Source of the DNA: Bacteroidota bacterium
GTDB taxonomy: Bacteria > Bacteroidota > Bacteroidia > NORP154
Reading direction: 5' to 3'
Length of the DNA: 6,930 nucleotides
Assembly: GCA_002401055.1 (NCBI GenBank)
Contig: NVRZ01000170.1
Coordinates: 1 to 6,930 of the forward strand
A model generated the notes under the pieces. It had not been told where the DNA came from and made no database searches. It worked only from the letters and a program-made list of their open reading frames with translations. Positions 1-6,930 of the stretch are shown one piece after another (the stretch's first letter is position 1; each line of letters begins with the position of its first letter). The translations under genes and the position numbers were made by a program.

Positions 1-1256
1 CAGTGGCAGAGCCCGCGGATGATGCTGAAGACGGTGAGGACAAAATTGCTAAAAAAGCACGTTTAGAGCAACTAGAGCCGATGGAGATAGTCCAAATATA
101 TACCGACAGCTATCACCGTAGCATGGATATGCTGAATATCAGACATCCCAGTATTGAACCACGCGCATCGGGCCATATCATAGAACAAATTAAAATGACT
201 CAAGATATAATTGACAATGGATTTGCCTATGAGGTTAATGGCTCTGTATATTTTGATGTAGTCAAATATAACTCGAGCAATAACTACGGAAAGCTGTCAG
301 GCCGTGTTTTGGATGAGCTACTGGAGAACACAAGAGACCTTGCCGGCCAGGAGGAAAAAAGGAACGGCGTGGACTTTGCGCTCTGGAAGAAGGCTGAACC
401 AGAACATATTATGAAATGGCCATCACCCTGGAGTCTTGGATTTCCCGGATGGCATTTGGAATGTTCTACCATGAGCGCCAAATATCTAGGTGATTATTTT
501 GACATCCATGGCGGCGGAATGGACCTTCTATTTCCTCACCACGAATGTGAAATTGCCCAGTCACAGGCTGCAAATGGTAAGGATCCTGTGAAGTATTGGA
601 TTCACAACAATATGATTACCATCGACGGACAAAAGATGAGTAAATCTCTTGGGAACTTCATTACACTAGAGGAGTTATTTGCAGGTAGTCACAAGTTGCT
701 ATCACAGGCATTTGAGCCTGGTACAGTCAGGTTTTTTATTCTTCAGGCACATTATAGAGGAACACTTGATTTCTCAAACACGGCACTCGAAGCTGCAGAA
801 AAGGGGCTTAACAAGTTGTTGAATGGAATCATATTGGCTAAGAAAATAGCCACTGCCGATAACTCCACTTCAAATATTGCTAAGCTTCGGGAGGAATGCA
901 TTAAGGCAATATCAGATGATTTTAACACTCCCGTTTTAATATCCCACCTTTTTGAAGCTGTACGAATTACCAATTCCGTTAATGCTGGTGAAGAGTCAAT
1001 TTCAAAAGACGATTTGAAATCTCTTAACTCCATTTTCGAAGACTTTGCCGTCGATATATTGGGGTTGAGCAAGAATCAAAATCAGCAAGGAGATAACCTT
1101 ATGGATCCCTTGATGGATTTAATTCTGGATATTAGGCAGGAATCGCGGGCCAACAAAGACTTTGCGACCTCAGACAAGATTCGAGATGTGCTTTCAAAGC
1201 TTAATATAACTACTAAAGATGAAGATGGAGGCACGTCCTGGTCGTATGAGGGCTAG
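1..1256 (+). CDS. cysS: Cysteinyl-tRNA synthetase, 5'-truncated by window edge
   Basis: Class I aminoacyl-tRNA synthetase that charges tRNA-Cys with cysteine in the cytoplasm. About 417 codons are visible. The frame is open at the left edge, and the GTG at position 3 is an internal Val codon (the family's GHLV.. segment), not a start. The missing N-terminus, roughly 75 residues by family length, would carry the HIGH motif and the first zinc cysteine. Visible, numbered from position 3: the EDGEDKIAKKA segment; zinc ligands Cys154 (WHLEC) and His179/Glu183 (FPHHECE), aligned to E. coli Cys209, His234 and Glu238; the KMSKS loop at 211-215; then a helical anticodon-binding C-terminal part ending in SWSYEG. 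HHECE, where E. coli has HHENE, and the FFILQAHYR segment are, from memory, usual in Bacteroidota. The 3' end overlaps the next gene, so translation may be coupled. The identification is secure; only the 5' end is unknown. Confidence 0.97.
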   Translation, partial: VAEPADDAEDGEDKIAKKARLEQLEPMEIVQIYTDSYHRSMDMLNIRHPSIEPRASGHIIEQIKMTQDIIDNGFAYEVNGSVYFDVVKYNSSNNYGKLSGRVLDELLENTRDLAGQEEKRNGVDFALWKKAEPEHIMKWPSPWSLGFPGWHLECSTMSAKYLGDYFDIHGGGMDLLFPHHECEIAQSQAANGKDPVKYWIHNNMITIDGQKMSKSLGNFITLEELFAGSHKLLSQAFEPGTVRFFILQAHYRGTLDFSNTALEAAEKGLNKLLNGIILAKKIATADNSTSNIAKLREECIKAISDDFNTPVLISHLFEAVRITNSVNAGEESISKDDLKSLNSIFEDFAVDILGLSKNQNQQGDNLMDPLMDLILDIRQESRANKDFATSDKIRDVLSKLNITTKDEDGGTSWSYEG

Positions 1257-2211
1257 TTTATTTCTGCTCATTTGTATATTTATAGTTGCCTGTAACGAGG
1301 CAGAAGAAGAAGGAATAGGAAAGGTAATTGTAAATGATTTACCTAGAATTGCAACTCCTTCTTTCAATCAGGACTCCGCATATATTTACATATCCGAGCA
1401 AGTAGAAATAGGGCCTAGGGTTCCAAACTCCCCAGAGCAAGATAGTTGCGCCAAGTATCTTATCAGCAAACTGCGCTCCTTTAATCTAGAAGTCACCACT
1501 CAGGAAGGGCAGGTTACTGGTTATGACGGCATGAAACTAAGATTCATCAACATCATTGCTTCATCCAATCCTGAATCACATAAACGCATCCTCCTGTGCG
1601 CACATTGGGATACACGGCCGATAGCCGACAGAGATGTCTCTAGACGAAATGAACCCATTCCAGGAGCAAATGATGGGGCAAGTGGAGTTGGTGTGCTGCT
1701 GGAAATTGGGAGACTTCTAGGTTCTACCCCGCCGAACATTGGGGTAGATATTGTACTGTTCGACGTGGAAGATTATGGAAGGCCCAGTGTAAACAATTCA
1801 TATTGTCTCGGCTCTCAATACTGGTCAAAAGCAGCGCTTGCAAAAGGATACTATCCCAAATATGGAATTCTGTTGGATATGGTTGGTGCAAAAGACGCGC
1901 AATTTTACATGGAAGGGTACTCAAGAAGATACGCCCCACATGTGGTGAAGAAAGTGTGGGAAATCGCCGCTAATTTGGGTTATTCAAATCATTTTATCTT
2001 TAAACAAATACCGCCAATTACGGATGATCATTTGTACGTAAATACACTTGCAAATATCCCTTGCATAAATATTATTCAGCATGATCCCTTAACTCCAACT
2101 AACTTTGGATCATACTGGCATACACACAATGATAACATGGACATTATTGACAAAGGAACCCTTAAGGCTGTTGGACAAACAATTCTGGAAGTTGTTTACA
2201 CTGAAAAATAA
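1246..2211 (+). CDS. M28-fold lipoprotein, probable glutaminyl-peptide cyclotransferase
   Basis: Predicted to convert N-terminal glutamine of exported proteins to pyroglutamate, on the periplasmic or outer face of the envelope. From the ATG at 1246 it has 321 residues with a short lipoprotein signal peptide (M-R-A-S, hydrophobic core, lipobox I-V-A-Cys16) followed by acidic NEAEEEG. An in-frame ATG at 1219 would add 9 residues (MKMEARPGR) and is also possible; I prefer 1246 because it gives a compact signal peptide and only an 11-base overlap with cysS. M28-fold landmarks: AHWDTRP (His120, Asp122), GANDGASG (Asp143), FDVEDYG (Glu175, Asp176), LDMVG (Asp211), DDH (260-262) and WHTHND (His292). 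Asp143, Asp176 and His292 match the single-zinc ligands of glutaminyl cyclases; Glu175 and Asp211 match their catalytic acids. WHT and LD-x-(V/I)-G are shared with animal glutaminyl cyclase. The alternative is a genuine M28 aminopeptidase, which I consider less likely. It lies 11 bases before polA in an apparent operon. Confidence 0.85.
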   Translation: MRASLFLLICIFIVACNEAEEEGIGKVIVNDLPRIATPSFNQDSAYIYISEQVEIGPRVPNSPEQDSCAKYLISKLRSFNLEVTTQEGQVTGYDGMKLRFINIIASSNPESHKRILLCAHWDTRPIADRDVSRRNEPIPGANDGASGVGVLLEIGRLLGSTPPNIGVDIVLFDVEDYGRPSVNNSYCLGSQYWSKAALAKGYYPKYGILLDMVGAKDAQFYMEGYSRRYAPHVVKKVWEIAANLGYSNHFIFKQIPPITDDHLYVNTLANIPCINIIQHDPLTPTNFGSYWHTHNDNMDIIDKGTLKAVGQTILEVVYTEK

Positions 2212-2222
2212 TCTATCACCCA

Positions 2223-5021
2223 ATGAGTAACCCTGATAAAAAACTTTTCTTACTAGACGCGTTTGCCCTGATTTACAGAGCTTATTACGCATTCATCAAA
2301 AACCCTAGAATCAACTCGAAGGGGCTGAATACATCAGCTGTGCTTGGCTTCTGCAACACCCTACTAGATGTCTTGAACAAACAGAGTCCAACCCATATTG
2401 CGGTGGTTTTTGATACTCCAGGACCAACGGATCGCGTAGCGATCTATCCAGAGTATAAAGCGAACAGAGAAGCAATGCCTGAGGATATTGCACTTGCAAT
2501 ACCATACATCAAAGAACTTATTGAAGGGTTCAACATTCCTATTCTTGAATTACCCGGTTATGAAGCAGATGACATTATAGGCACTCTATCAACCATGGCT
2601 GAGGCCAAGGGTTTCACCACCTACATGATGACCCCTGATAAAGACTTCGGACAACTGATAACAGATAAAGTATTCGTGTTTAAGCCTCCTAGAGCGGGAA
2701 ATCCTGCGGAAGTTCTCGGGGTTAAAGAAATATGTGAAAAATTTGAGATTAAAGAACCCAAACAATTAATTGATATTCTCGGATTGTGGGGAGACGCAGT
2801 TGACAACATTCCTGGAGTTCCTGGTGTAGGAGAAAAGACCGCAAAGAAACTGATTGGCGAATTCGGAAGCATTGAAAACCTACTCAAGAACACGGACAAG
2901 CTAAAAGGCAAGCTCAAAGAGAACGTAGAGAATTTTGCGGAACAAGCCTTGCTTTCAAAACAGCTGGCCACAATTATCTTGGATTCCCCGGTGGAATTTG
3001 ATGAGGATAAACTCAAACTACAACCTTGGAATAACGATGCCTTGATGGAGTTGTTTACAGAACTCGAGTTCAGACAACTGGCGCAAAAGATACTCTCACC
3101 AGGTGATAATGGAAAAACAGAGGCCCCAACCAAAAGATCGGATGGGCCCATAGATCTTTTTTCAGAATTGGAAGGAGAATCTTTTGGAGGGGAAATTGCT
3201 TCTCCCTTTCAAACCATTTCTGACACAAAACACAGTTACCATCTGGTAGATACGGATGATAAAAGAAAGGACCTTCTCGAAAAGCTAAACAAACAAAAAA
3301 CGTTTTGCTTTGATACAGAAACAACAGGATTGGATCCGATTGTTGCTGAGATGGTGGGAATATCTTTTTCATTTAAAAGCGGCGAGGCCTACTACGTACC
3401 TGTTCCTGAGGATTATCAAGATGCGCTGTCAATGGTAAATGAGTTTAAAGAACTCTTCGAAAATGAAGGTATTGGCAAGACCGGACAGAACATTAAGTAC
3501 GACATACTAATTCTAAAAAACTATGATGTAACTGTAAAAGGAGAGTTGTTCGATACAATGATTGCTCATTACGTTTTAAGGCCAGATATGCGTCATAACA
3601 TGAATGTGCTCGCGGAAACTTATCTCAACTATTCACCAGTATCTATCGAAACGCTGATTGGGAAAAAAGGAAGGGCACAGATCAGCATCAGGCAAGCTGA
3701 AATAAAAGAAGTATCTGAGTACGCTTGTGAAGATGCAGATATTACATTTCAGCTGAGGGAAAAGCTAGAACCATTAGTAAAAGAAGAAGAAGCGATGAAG
3801 CTTCTTACTGAGATAGAACTACCCCTGATTACGGTTCTGGCTGATATGGAAGCTGAAGGAATAAAACTGGATTCCGCCTCACTTAAAAAGCTCTCCGGGG
3901 AACTTGGTGATGATATCATCAAACTTGAAGGCGAAATACATGAACACGCGGGAACCTCCTTTAATGTAGACTCACCTAAGCAACTAGGAGATATACTATT
4001 TGAGACTTTAAAAATCGACGACAAACCAAAAAAAACCAAAACTGGGCAGTATGCTACTTCCGAAGACATTCTATCCAAGCTCATTCATTCGCATGACATT
4101 GTACCCAAGATATTGGAATTCAGAGGCTTACGAAAATTAAAATCCACGTATGTAGATAGTTTGCCGGAAATGGTAAATGCAAAAACGGGGAAAATACATA
4201 CCTCTTACAACCAAGCGGTTGCGGCAACAGGAAGGTTGAGCTCTGACCGACCCAATTTGCAGAACATCCCTATTCGTACTGAACGTGGCAGAGAAGTTAG
4301 AAAAGCTTTCATTCCCACCGACGATAAGCACACGCTGTTATCCGCCGATTACTCGCAAGTAGAGCTAAGAATAATTGCCGAATTAAGTGAAGATGAAAAT
4401 ATGATTGAAGCATTTGTATTAGGTGTAGATATACATACATCAACTGCTTCCAAAATTTTTAACGTACCAATGGATGAGGTTACCAGAGAGCTTAGGGGGA
4501 AATCTAAAGCTGTTAATTTTGGTATCTCATATGGACAAACCGCTTTTGGCTTGGCTCAAAACCTGAACATTCCCAGAAAAGACGCCAAAGAAATAATCGA
4601 TAACTTTTTTGGACAATACCCGAAATTGAGAACTTATATGGATAGCAATATTGAATTTGCTCGTAAAAATGGGTATGTGGAAACCATTATGGGAAGAAGA
4701 CGCCATTTAAAGGATATTAACTCTGGTAATGCCATTGTTAGAGGTCACGCAGAACGAAATGCCATCAACGCCCCAATACAAGGATCTGCTGCGGACATGA
4801 TAAAAATTGCCATGATCAACATCCATAGGGAAATGGCAAAGTTAAAAATGAACTCAAAAATGATACTTCAGGTACATGACGAACTGGTATTCGATGCAGT
4901 TACATCAGAGTTAGATGAGTTGAAATCCCTTGTAGATATGCAAATGAAGTCAGCCATTAAAATGAAAGTACCACTGGTTGCAGATATGGGAGTTGGAAAC
5001 AACTGGTTAGAAGCACATTAA
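2223..5021 (+). CDS. polA: DNA polymerase I
   Basis: Family A DNA polymerase of 932 residues, the usual length for a three-domain Pol I; it removes RNA primers, fills gaps and acts in excision repair. The 5' nuclease domain (about 1-290) has Asp12, the YEADD segment (Asp116/117), TPDKD (Asp139/141), GDAVDNIPG (Asp191/194) and a helix-hairpin-helix GVPGVGEKTAKKL. A polar linker (about 295-335) follows. The 3'-5' exonuclease domain (about 340-520) keeps ExoI FDTETTG (Asp364, Glu366), ExoII GQNIKYD and ExoIII YACEDAD, so proofreading should be active. The polymerase domain has TGRLSSDRPNLQNIP, motif A SADYSQVELR (Asp709), motif B RGKSKAVNFGISYG (Arg758, Lys762, Phe766, Tyr770) and motif C QVHDELV (His885, Asp886, Glu887). 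Phe766 at the dNTP-selectivity position is the E. coli-type residue rather than the Tyr of T7 polymerase. The ATG follows the upstream stop by 11 bases with no clear Shine-Dalgarno, normal for this phylum. Confidence 0.98.
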   Translation: MSNPDKKLFLLDAFALIYRAYYAFIKNPRINSKGLNTSAVLGFCNTLLDVLNKQSPTHIAVVFDTPGPTDRVAIYPEYKANREAMPEDIALAIPYIKELIEGFNIPILELPGYEADDIIGTLSTMAEAKGFTTYMMTPDKDFGQLITDKVFVFKPPRAGNPAEVLGVKEICEKFEIKEPKQLIDILGLWGDAVDNIPGVPGVGEKTAKKLIGEFGSIENLLKNTDKLKGKLKENVENFAEQALLSKQLATIILDSPVEFDEDKLKLQPWNNDALMELFTELEFRQLAQKILSPGDNGKTEAPTKRSDGPIDLFSELEGESFGGEIASPFQTISDTKHSYHLVDTDDKRKDLLEKLNKQKTFCFDTETTGLDPIVAEMVGISFSFKSGEAYYVPVPEDYQDALSMVNEFKELFENEGIGKTGQNIKYDILILKNYDVTVKGELFDTMIAHYVLRPDMRHNMNVLAETYLNYSPVSIETLIGKKGRAQISIRQAEIKEVSEYACEDADITFQLREKLEPLVKEEEAMKLLTEIELPLITVLADMEAEGIKLDSASLKKLSGELGDDIIKLEGEIHEHAGTSFNVDSPKQLGDILFETLKIDDKPKKTKTGQYATSEDILSKLIHSHDIVPKILEFRGLRKLKSTYVDSLPEMVNAKTGKIHTSYNQAVAATGRLSSDRPNLQNIPIRTERGREVRKAFIPTDDKHTLLSADYSQVELRIIAELSEDENMIEAFVLGVDIHTSTASKIFNVPMDEVTRELRGKSKAVNFGISYGQTAFGLAQNLNIPRKDAKEIIDNFFGQYPKLRTYMDSNIEFARKNGYVETIMGRRRHLKDINSGNAIVRGHAERNAINAPIQGSAADMIKIAMINIHREMAKLKMNSKMILQVHDELVFDAVTSELDELKSLVDMQMKSAIKMKVPLVADMGVGNNWLEAH

Positions 5022-5159
5022 GGGTAATTGCTAGATTTTTTGAAGATTTTCGTAACATTCCTGTTATCTTTCGCGTAACCAAGGCTTTATTTATATAATT
5101 TAAGAAGGTAGCCTGAAATAATTCGCATTACATTTTTTATATTTCGGAATAAATAAAAC

Positions 5160-5167
5160 TATATTTG
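5160..5167 (+). promoter_or_regulatory. Bacteroidota-type -7 promoter element (TATATTTG)
   Basis: TATATTTG matches the TAnnTTTG -7 consensus of the Bacteroidota primary sigma factor exactly. It lies in the 192-base AT-rich gap after polA. The expected -33 region (about 5134-5140) is a T-rich run (TTTTTTAT) without a clear TTG. Transcription from here would start near 5172 and leave a leader of about 40 bases before the ATG at 5214. A weaker copy, TATATTTC, sits at 5138-5145, and a TATAAT occurs at 5094-5099; neither fits better. Confidence 0.55.
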
Positions 5168-5213
5168 CTATCTATTGAACCATAAGATATCAATCACTTT
5201 AAAACGAAGATTT

Positions 5214-6137
5214 ATGTTGATCAACAAACACATTAGATATGTTGGGTACTTTGCCATCATAACCAGCTTTATATTCTTCCTGAGCGCATGTAGTTCTGAT
5301 TCCACCGACGAAAGTGATCAGTTGGATGGAGATCAAGCAGTGGAAGAAGCTGAACCAATAGAAGAAGAAAATAAGGTTAAGAAATCTGGTAAGGTTTTTT
5401 ACACAATTCCATCCCCTTTGGAACTCACTTCTATTATTAAGAAAGCTGGTGCAGCTTACGATAACACCTTGTGTAATTCTGTAGACAATCTGTCTAATTA
5501 CCATACACAAACCAGTATGGCGCTGAATCTTGGTATATACGGTGCAGACCTTAGTTACTCAAGTATATTTGAGCAAACTCAGGAGACGATGCATTACTTT
5601 GCAGCATGTAAGAGATTGGCAGATGATCTTGGAATAACAAGCGCATTTGGTGAATCTACAGTTAAGAGAATTCAACAGAATTTAAACAATAGAGATTCTC
5701 TAGTCTCAATCATCTCGGATTCGTACTGGGAAACGGATGCATACCTAAAGGAGAACAATCGGTCCAGTACCTCTGCACTCGTAGTAGCAGGCGGTTGGAT
5801 TGAAGGATTGTATATCTCAGTTAACATTGCAAGCAAAACGGAAAACAACAAAGAAATAGTTAGTAGGATTGGAGAACAGAAGCTGACTTTGGGCAACCTA
5901 ATTGCAATGTTGCAACATTTTTCTGATGAAGAAGTGAAGCCTATTATCGCGGATCTTCAGGATTTAAGGGAAACCTATAATGGCGTGGAAATCACCTATA
6001 CACGTAGGGAACCTACTACTGATTCAAAATCTAAGATAACCACCTTACAAACTACCAGTGAAATTACTATTGGTGAATCTGAATTAGAAGCTATTACTGA
6101 GAAAGTTAAATCCATAAGAAATAATATTGTTAAATAG
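5214..6137 (+). CDS. Acidic-linker lipoprotein of unknown function
   Basis: A 307-residue predicted lipoprotein that I cannot assign to a named function; the overall pattern resembles uncharacterised proteins seen in Bacteroidota genomes. I chose the ATG at 5214: it gives a standard signal peptide (Lys5, His6, Arg8, then a hydrophobic stretch at about 10-23) ending in lipobox L-S-A-Cys26. The in-frame TTG at 5175 would start only a few bases after the predicted transcription start. After Cys26 comes a Ser/Asp/Glu-rich segment to about residue 56 (SSDSTDESD, EEAEPIEEE), likely a flexible linker and possibly a surface-export signal. The rest (about 60-307) looks largely helical, with segments such as IPSPLELTSIIKKAG, LNLGIYGADLSYSSIF and ALVVAGGWIEGLYI, and ends in a charged helix. 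No catalytic signature is visible. The next gene starts 7 bases downstream, so the two are probably co-expressed and may work together at the envelope. Confidence 0.85.
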   Translation: MLINKHIRYVGYFAIITSFIFFLSACSSDSTDESDQLDGDQAVEEAEPIEEENKVKKSGKVFYTIPSPLELTSIIKKAGAAYDNTLCNSVDNLSNYHTQTSMALNLGIYGADLSYSSIFEQTQETMHYFAACKRLADDLGITSAFGESTVKRIQQNLNNRDSLVSIISDSYWETDAYLKENNRSSTSALVVAGGWIEGLYISVNIASKTENNKEIVSRIGEQKLTLGNLIAMLQHFSDEEVKPIIADLQDLRETYNGVEITYTRREPTTDSKSKITTLQTTSEITIGESELEAITEKVKSIRNNIVK

Positions 6138-6144
6138 AACTGAT

Positions 6145-6609
6145 ATGATATCAAACAAGTTGAATTTTGTAAAAATTGCAGTCTTGGCTTTGGCCATTAG
6201 CATACCTGTGGTGGGTTATTCTCAGTGCAAAGGATTTGCCAAGAAAAAGTGCCTGCCAGCATTAAAACCATTTATACATAATGGGCAACTAAATAGTACT
6301 ACCTTAATGGCAGGTGAGTCTGCGGAATTGGTAATGACATTTCATGCTGGTCAACACTACAGAGTAATGATATGCGCACAGCAATCATTAAAAAATGTTT
6401 CATTTAAAATGATGGATATGGATAGGGAAATCCTATTCAACAGTGAAGATGAAGCTGATGCTAAAAACTGGGACTTTAATGTGAATGCAACTCAGCAAAT
6501 GATAATACTTGTTCAGGTACCGAAAGCGGGCAAACATGACGCAGCTAAACTTACCGGCTCTTTATCCATCTCTGGCTGTGTGGCTTTATTGGTAGGATTT
6601 AAAGACTAA
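6145..6609 (+). CDS. Small secreted protein of unknown function with N-terminal Gln after signal cleavage
   Basis: A 154-residue protein starting at the ATG at 6145. An upstream in-frame TTG at 6127 overlaps the previous stop and would add six polar residues ahead of the signal peptide, so I rejected it. Residues 1-26 form a Sec signal peptide (Lys5, Lys10, hydrophobic core at about 11-23) with a likely signal peptidase I site after G-Y-Ser26, leaving Gln27-Cys28 at the mature N-terminus. The mature part begins with a basic, Cys-containing stretch (CKGFAKKKC, Cys28 and Cys36). It continues with alternating hydrophobic/polar segments that suggest a small beta-sandwich, ending in SGCVALLVGFKD. 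Four cysteines in the mature chain could form disulfides in the periplasm. I do not recognise a named family. Being 7 bases behind the lipoprotein gene, it is probably translated from the same transcript, and the two products may be partners. Confidence 0.83.
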   Translation: MISNKLNFVKIAVLALAISIPVVGYSQCKGFAKKKCLPALKPFIHNGQLNSTTLMAGESAELVMTFHAGQHYRVMICAQQSLKNVSFKMMDMDREILFNSEDEADAKNWDFNVNATQQMIILVQVPKAGKHDAAKLTGSLSISGCVALLVGFKD

Positions 6610-6616
6610 TATTATT

Positions 6617-6635
6617 GACAGAATCTCTTTCTGTT
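6617..6635. terminator. Weak inverted repeat between convergent genes
   Basis: ACAGAA (6618-6623) and TTCTGT (6629-6634) form a 6-base-pair stem around the loop TCTCT, extendable by one G-T pair at 6617/6635. It sits in the 32-base gap between two converging stop codons, where a shared terminator is expected. The stem is short and AT-rich, and neither side has a strong T tract, so this is only a candidate. Confidence 0.3.
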
Positions 6636-6641
6636 CTTCGC

Positions 6642-6930
6642 CTATAACTTTACAAATCTTCTGACCAGAACACCTGTTCTTGTTTCCATCTTTAGCAGAT
6701 GTATACCCGAGGGCATTGCAGGGATCAGTAACTCCTGATTGCCAATCATCATAATTCCATCAAAGATCGTTGCAAACTGTCTGCCCGTTATATCACTGAC
6801 AATTACTTTAACGTGCCCTTTACTCCTGCTATGAAAGGATAGCCTTGCGGTTCCACCTGATGGATTTGGGAATATGTTCAATTGCTCAACTTGTACCTGT
6901 TCGTAAATACCTGTTAGGTTTTCGGTGGTA
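6642..6930 (-). CDS. C-terminus of a T9SS-exported protein (type A sorting domain), truncated by window edge
   Basis: The last 95 codons of a minus-strand gene whose frame is open to the right edge. The TTG at 6881-6879 is an internal Leu codon, not a start: the frame continues upstream as TTENLTGIYEQVQVEQ before LNIFPNPSGG. The visible part is a classic T9SS type A C-terminal domain: IFPNPSGG, a beta-rich middle with VIVSDITGRQ, then IPAMPSGIHLLKM and a basic end RRFVKL. Such domains of about 75-80 residues direct proteins through the type IX machinery across the outer membrane and are then usually removed. The functional (N-terminal) part lies outside the window, so the activity of the protein cannot be inferred. 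The gene converges on the small secreted protein gene with 32 bases between stops. Confidence 0.9.
   Translation of the reverse strand, partial: TTENLTGIYEQVQVEQLNIFPNPSGGTARLSFHSRSKGHVKVIVSDITGRQFATIFDGIMMIGNQELLIPAMPSGIHLLKMETRTGVLVRRFVKL

Noticed and set aside
3..1256. cysS starting with GTG at position 3
   Set aside because: The encoded sequence aligns to an internal part of CysRS, and the HIGH motif must lie upstream, so this is a window-edge truncation.
2621..3151. 176-codon open frame on the minus strand inside polA
   Set aside because: It is antisense to the conserved 5' nuclease and linker coding of polA, and its translation is low-complexity (rich in Ser, Leu and Phe), as expected for a reverse frame of Lys/Glu-rich coding sequence.
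4028..4035. Run of eight A residues in polA that could allow ribosomal or polymerase slippage
   Set aside because: It encodes the Lys-rich KPKKTKTGQ segment typical of family A polymerases, and the frame continues normally on both sides with all downstream motifs intact.
5053..5066. TAACA-TTCC-TGTTA inverted repeat after polA as a terminator
   Set aside because: The stem has only five mostly A-T pairs and is followed by TCTTTCGCG rather than a T tract, so it is too weak to call.
5022..5213. Possible small RNA or short gene in the gap after polA
   Set aside because: The stretch is AT-rich, and I found no stable hairpin, riboswitch-like pattern or convincing short reading frame, only the promoter-like element near its right end.
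6642..6881. A complete 79-residue minus-strand protein starting with TTG at 6881
   Set aside because: The frame stays open upstream to the window edge and the content is a C-terminal sorting domain, so it is the tail of a larger protein.

Overview
The window looks like a chromosomal housekeeping region from a member of the Bacteroidota, probably in or near the Flavobacteriales. Four things point there: a type IX secretion (T9SS) C-terminal sorting domain, a TAnnTTTG promoter element, a CysRS with features I associate with this phylum (HHECE zinc motif, LQAHYR segment), and ribosome binding sites without clear Shine-Dalgarno sequences. I see no phage, insertion sequence, CRISPR array, rRNA or tRNA.

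Left part (1-5021, all + strand): the 3' portion of cysS (cysteinyl-tRNA synthetase, N-terminus outside the window) overlaps the start of an M28-fold lipoprotein that looks like a bacterial glutaminyl-peptide cyclotransferase. After an 11-base gap comes a full-length polA (DNA polymerase I) with 5' nuclease, 3'-5' exonuclease and polymerase motifs all intact. The tight packing suggests one transcript linking translation, envelope protein modification and DNA repair/replication.

Middle (5022-5213): an AT-rich intergenic stretch containing a good match to the Bacteroidota -7 promoter element about 47 bases before the next start codon.

Right part (5214-6609, + strand): two genes 7 bases apart, an acidic lipoprotein of about 307 residues and a small secreted protein of 154 residues. 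I assign no function to either. The small protein's predicted signal peptidase I site leaves an N-terminal Gln, the substrate for the cyclotransferase encoded upstream; this fits the 'Q-rule' described for Bacteroidota exported proteins.

End (6642-6930, - strand): the C-terminus of a T9SS-exported protein, converging on the previous gene and running off the window.

Most of the window is conventional. The part least explained by known biology is the 5214-6609 pair of exported proteins.
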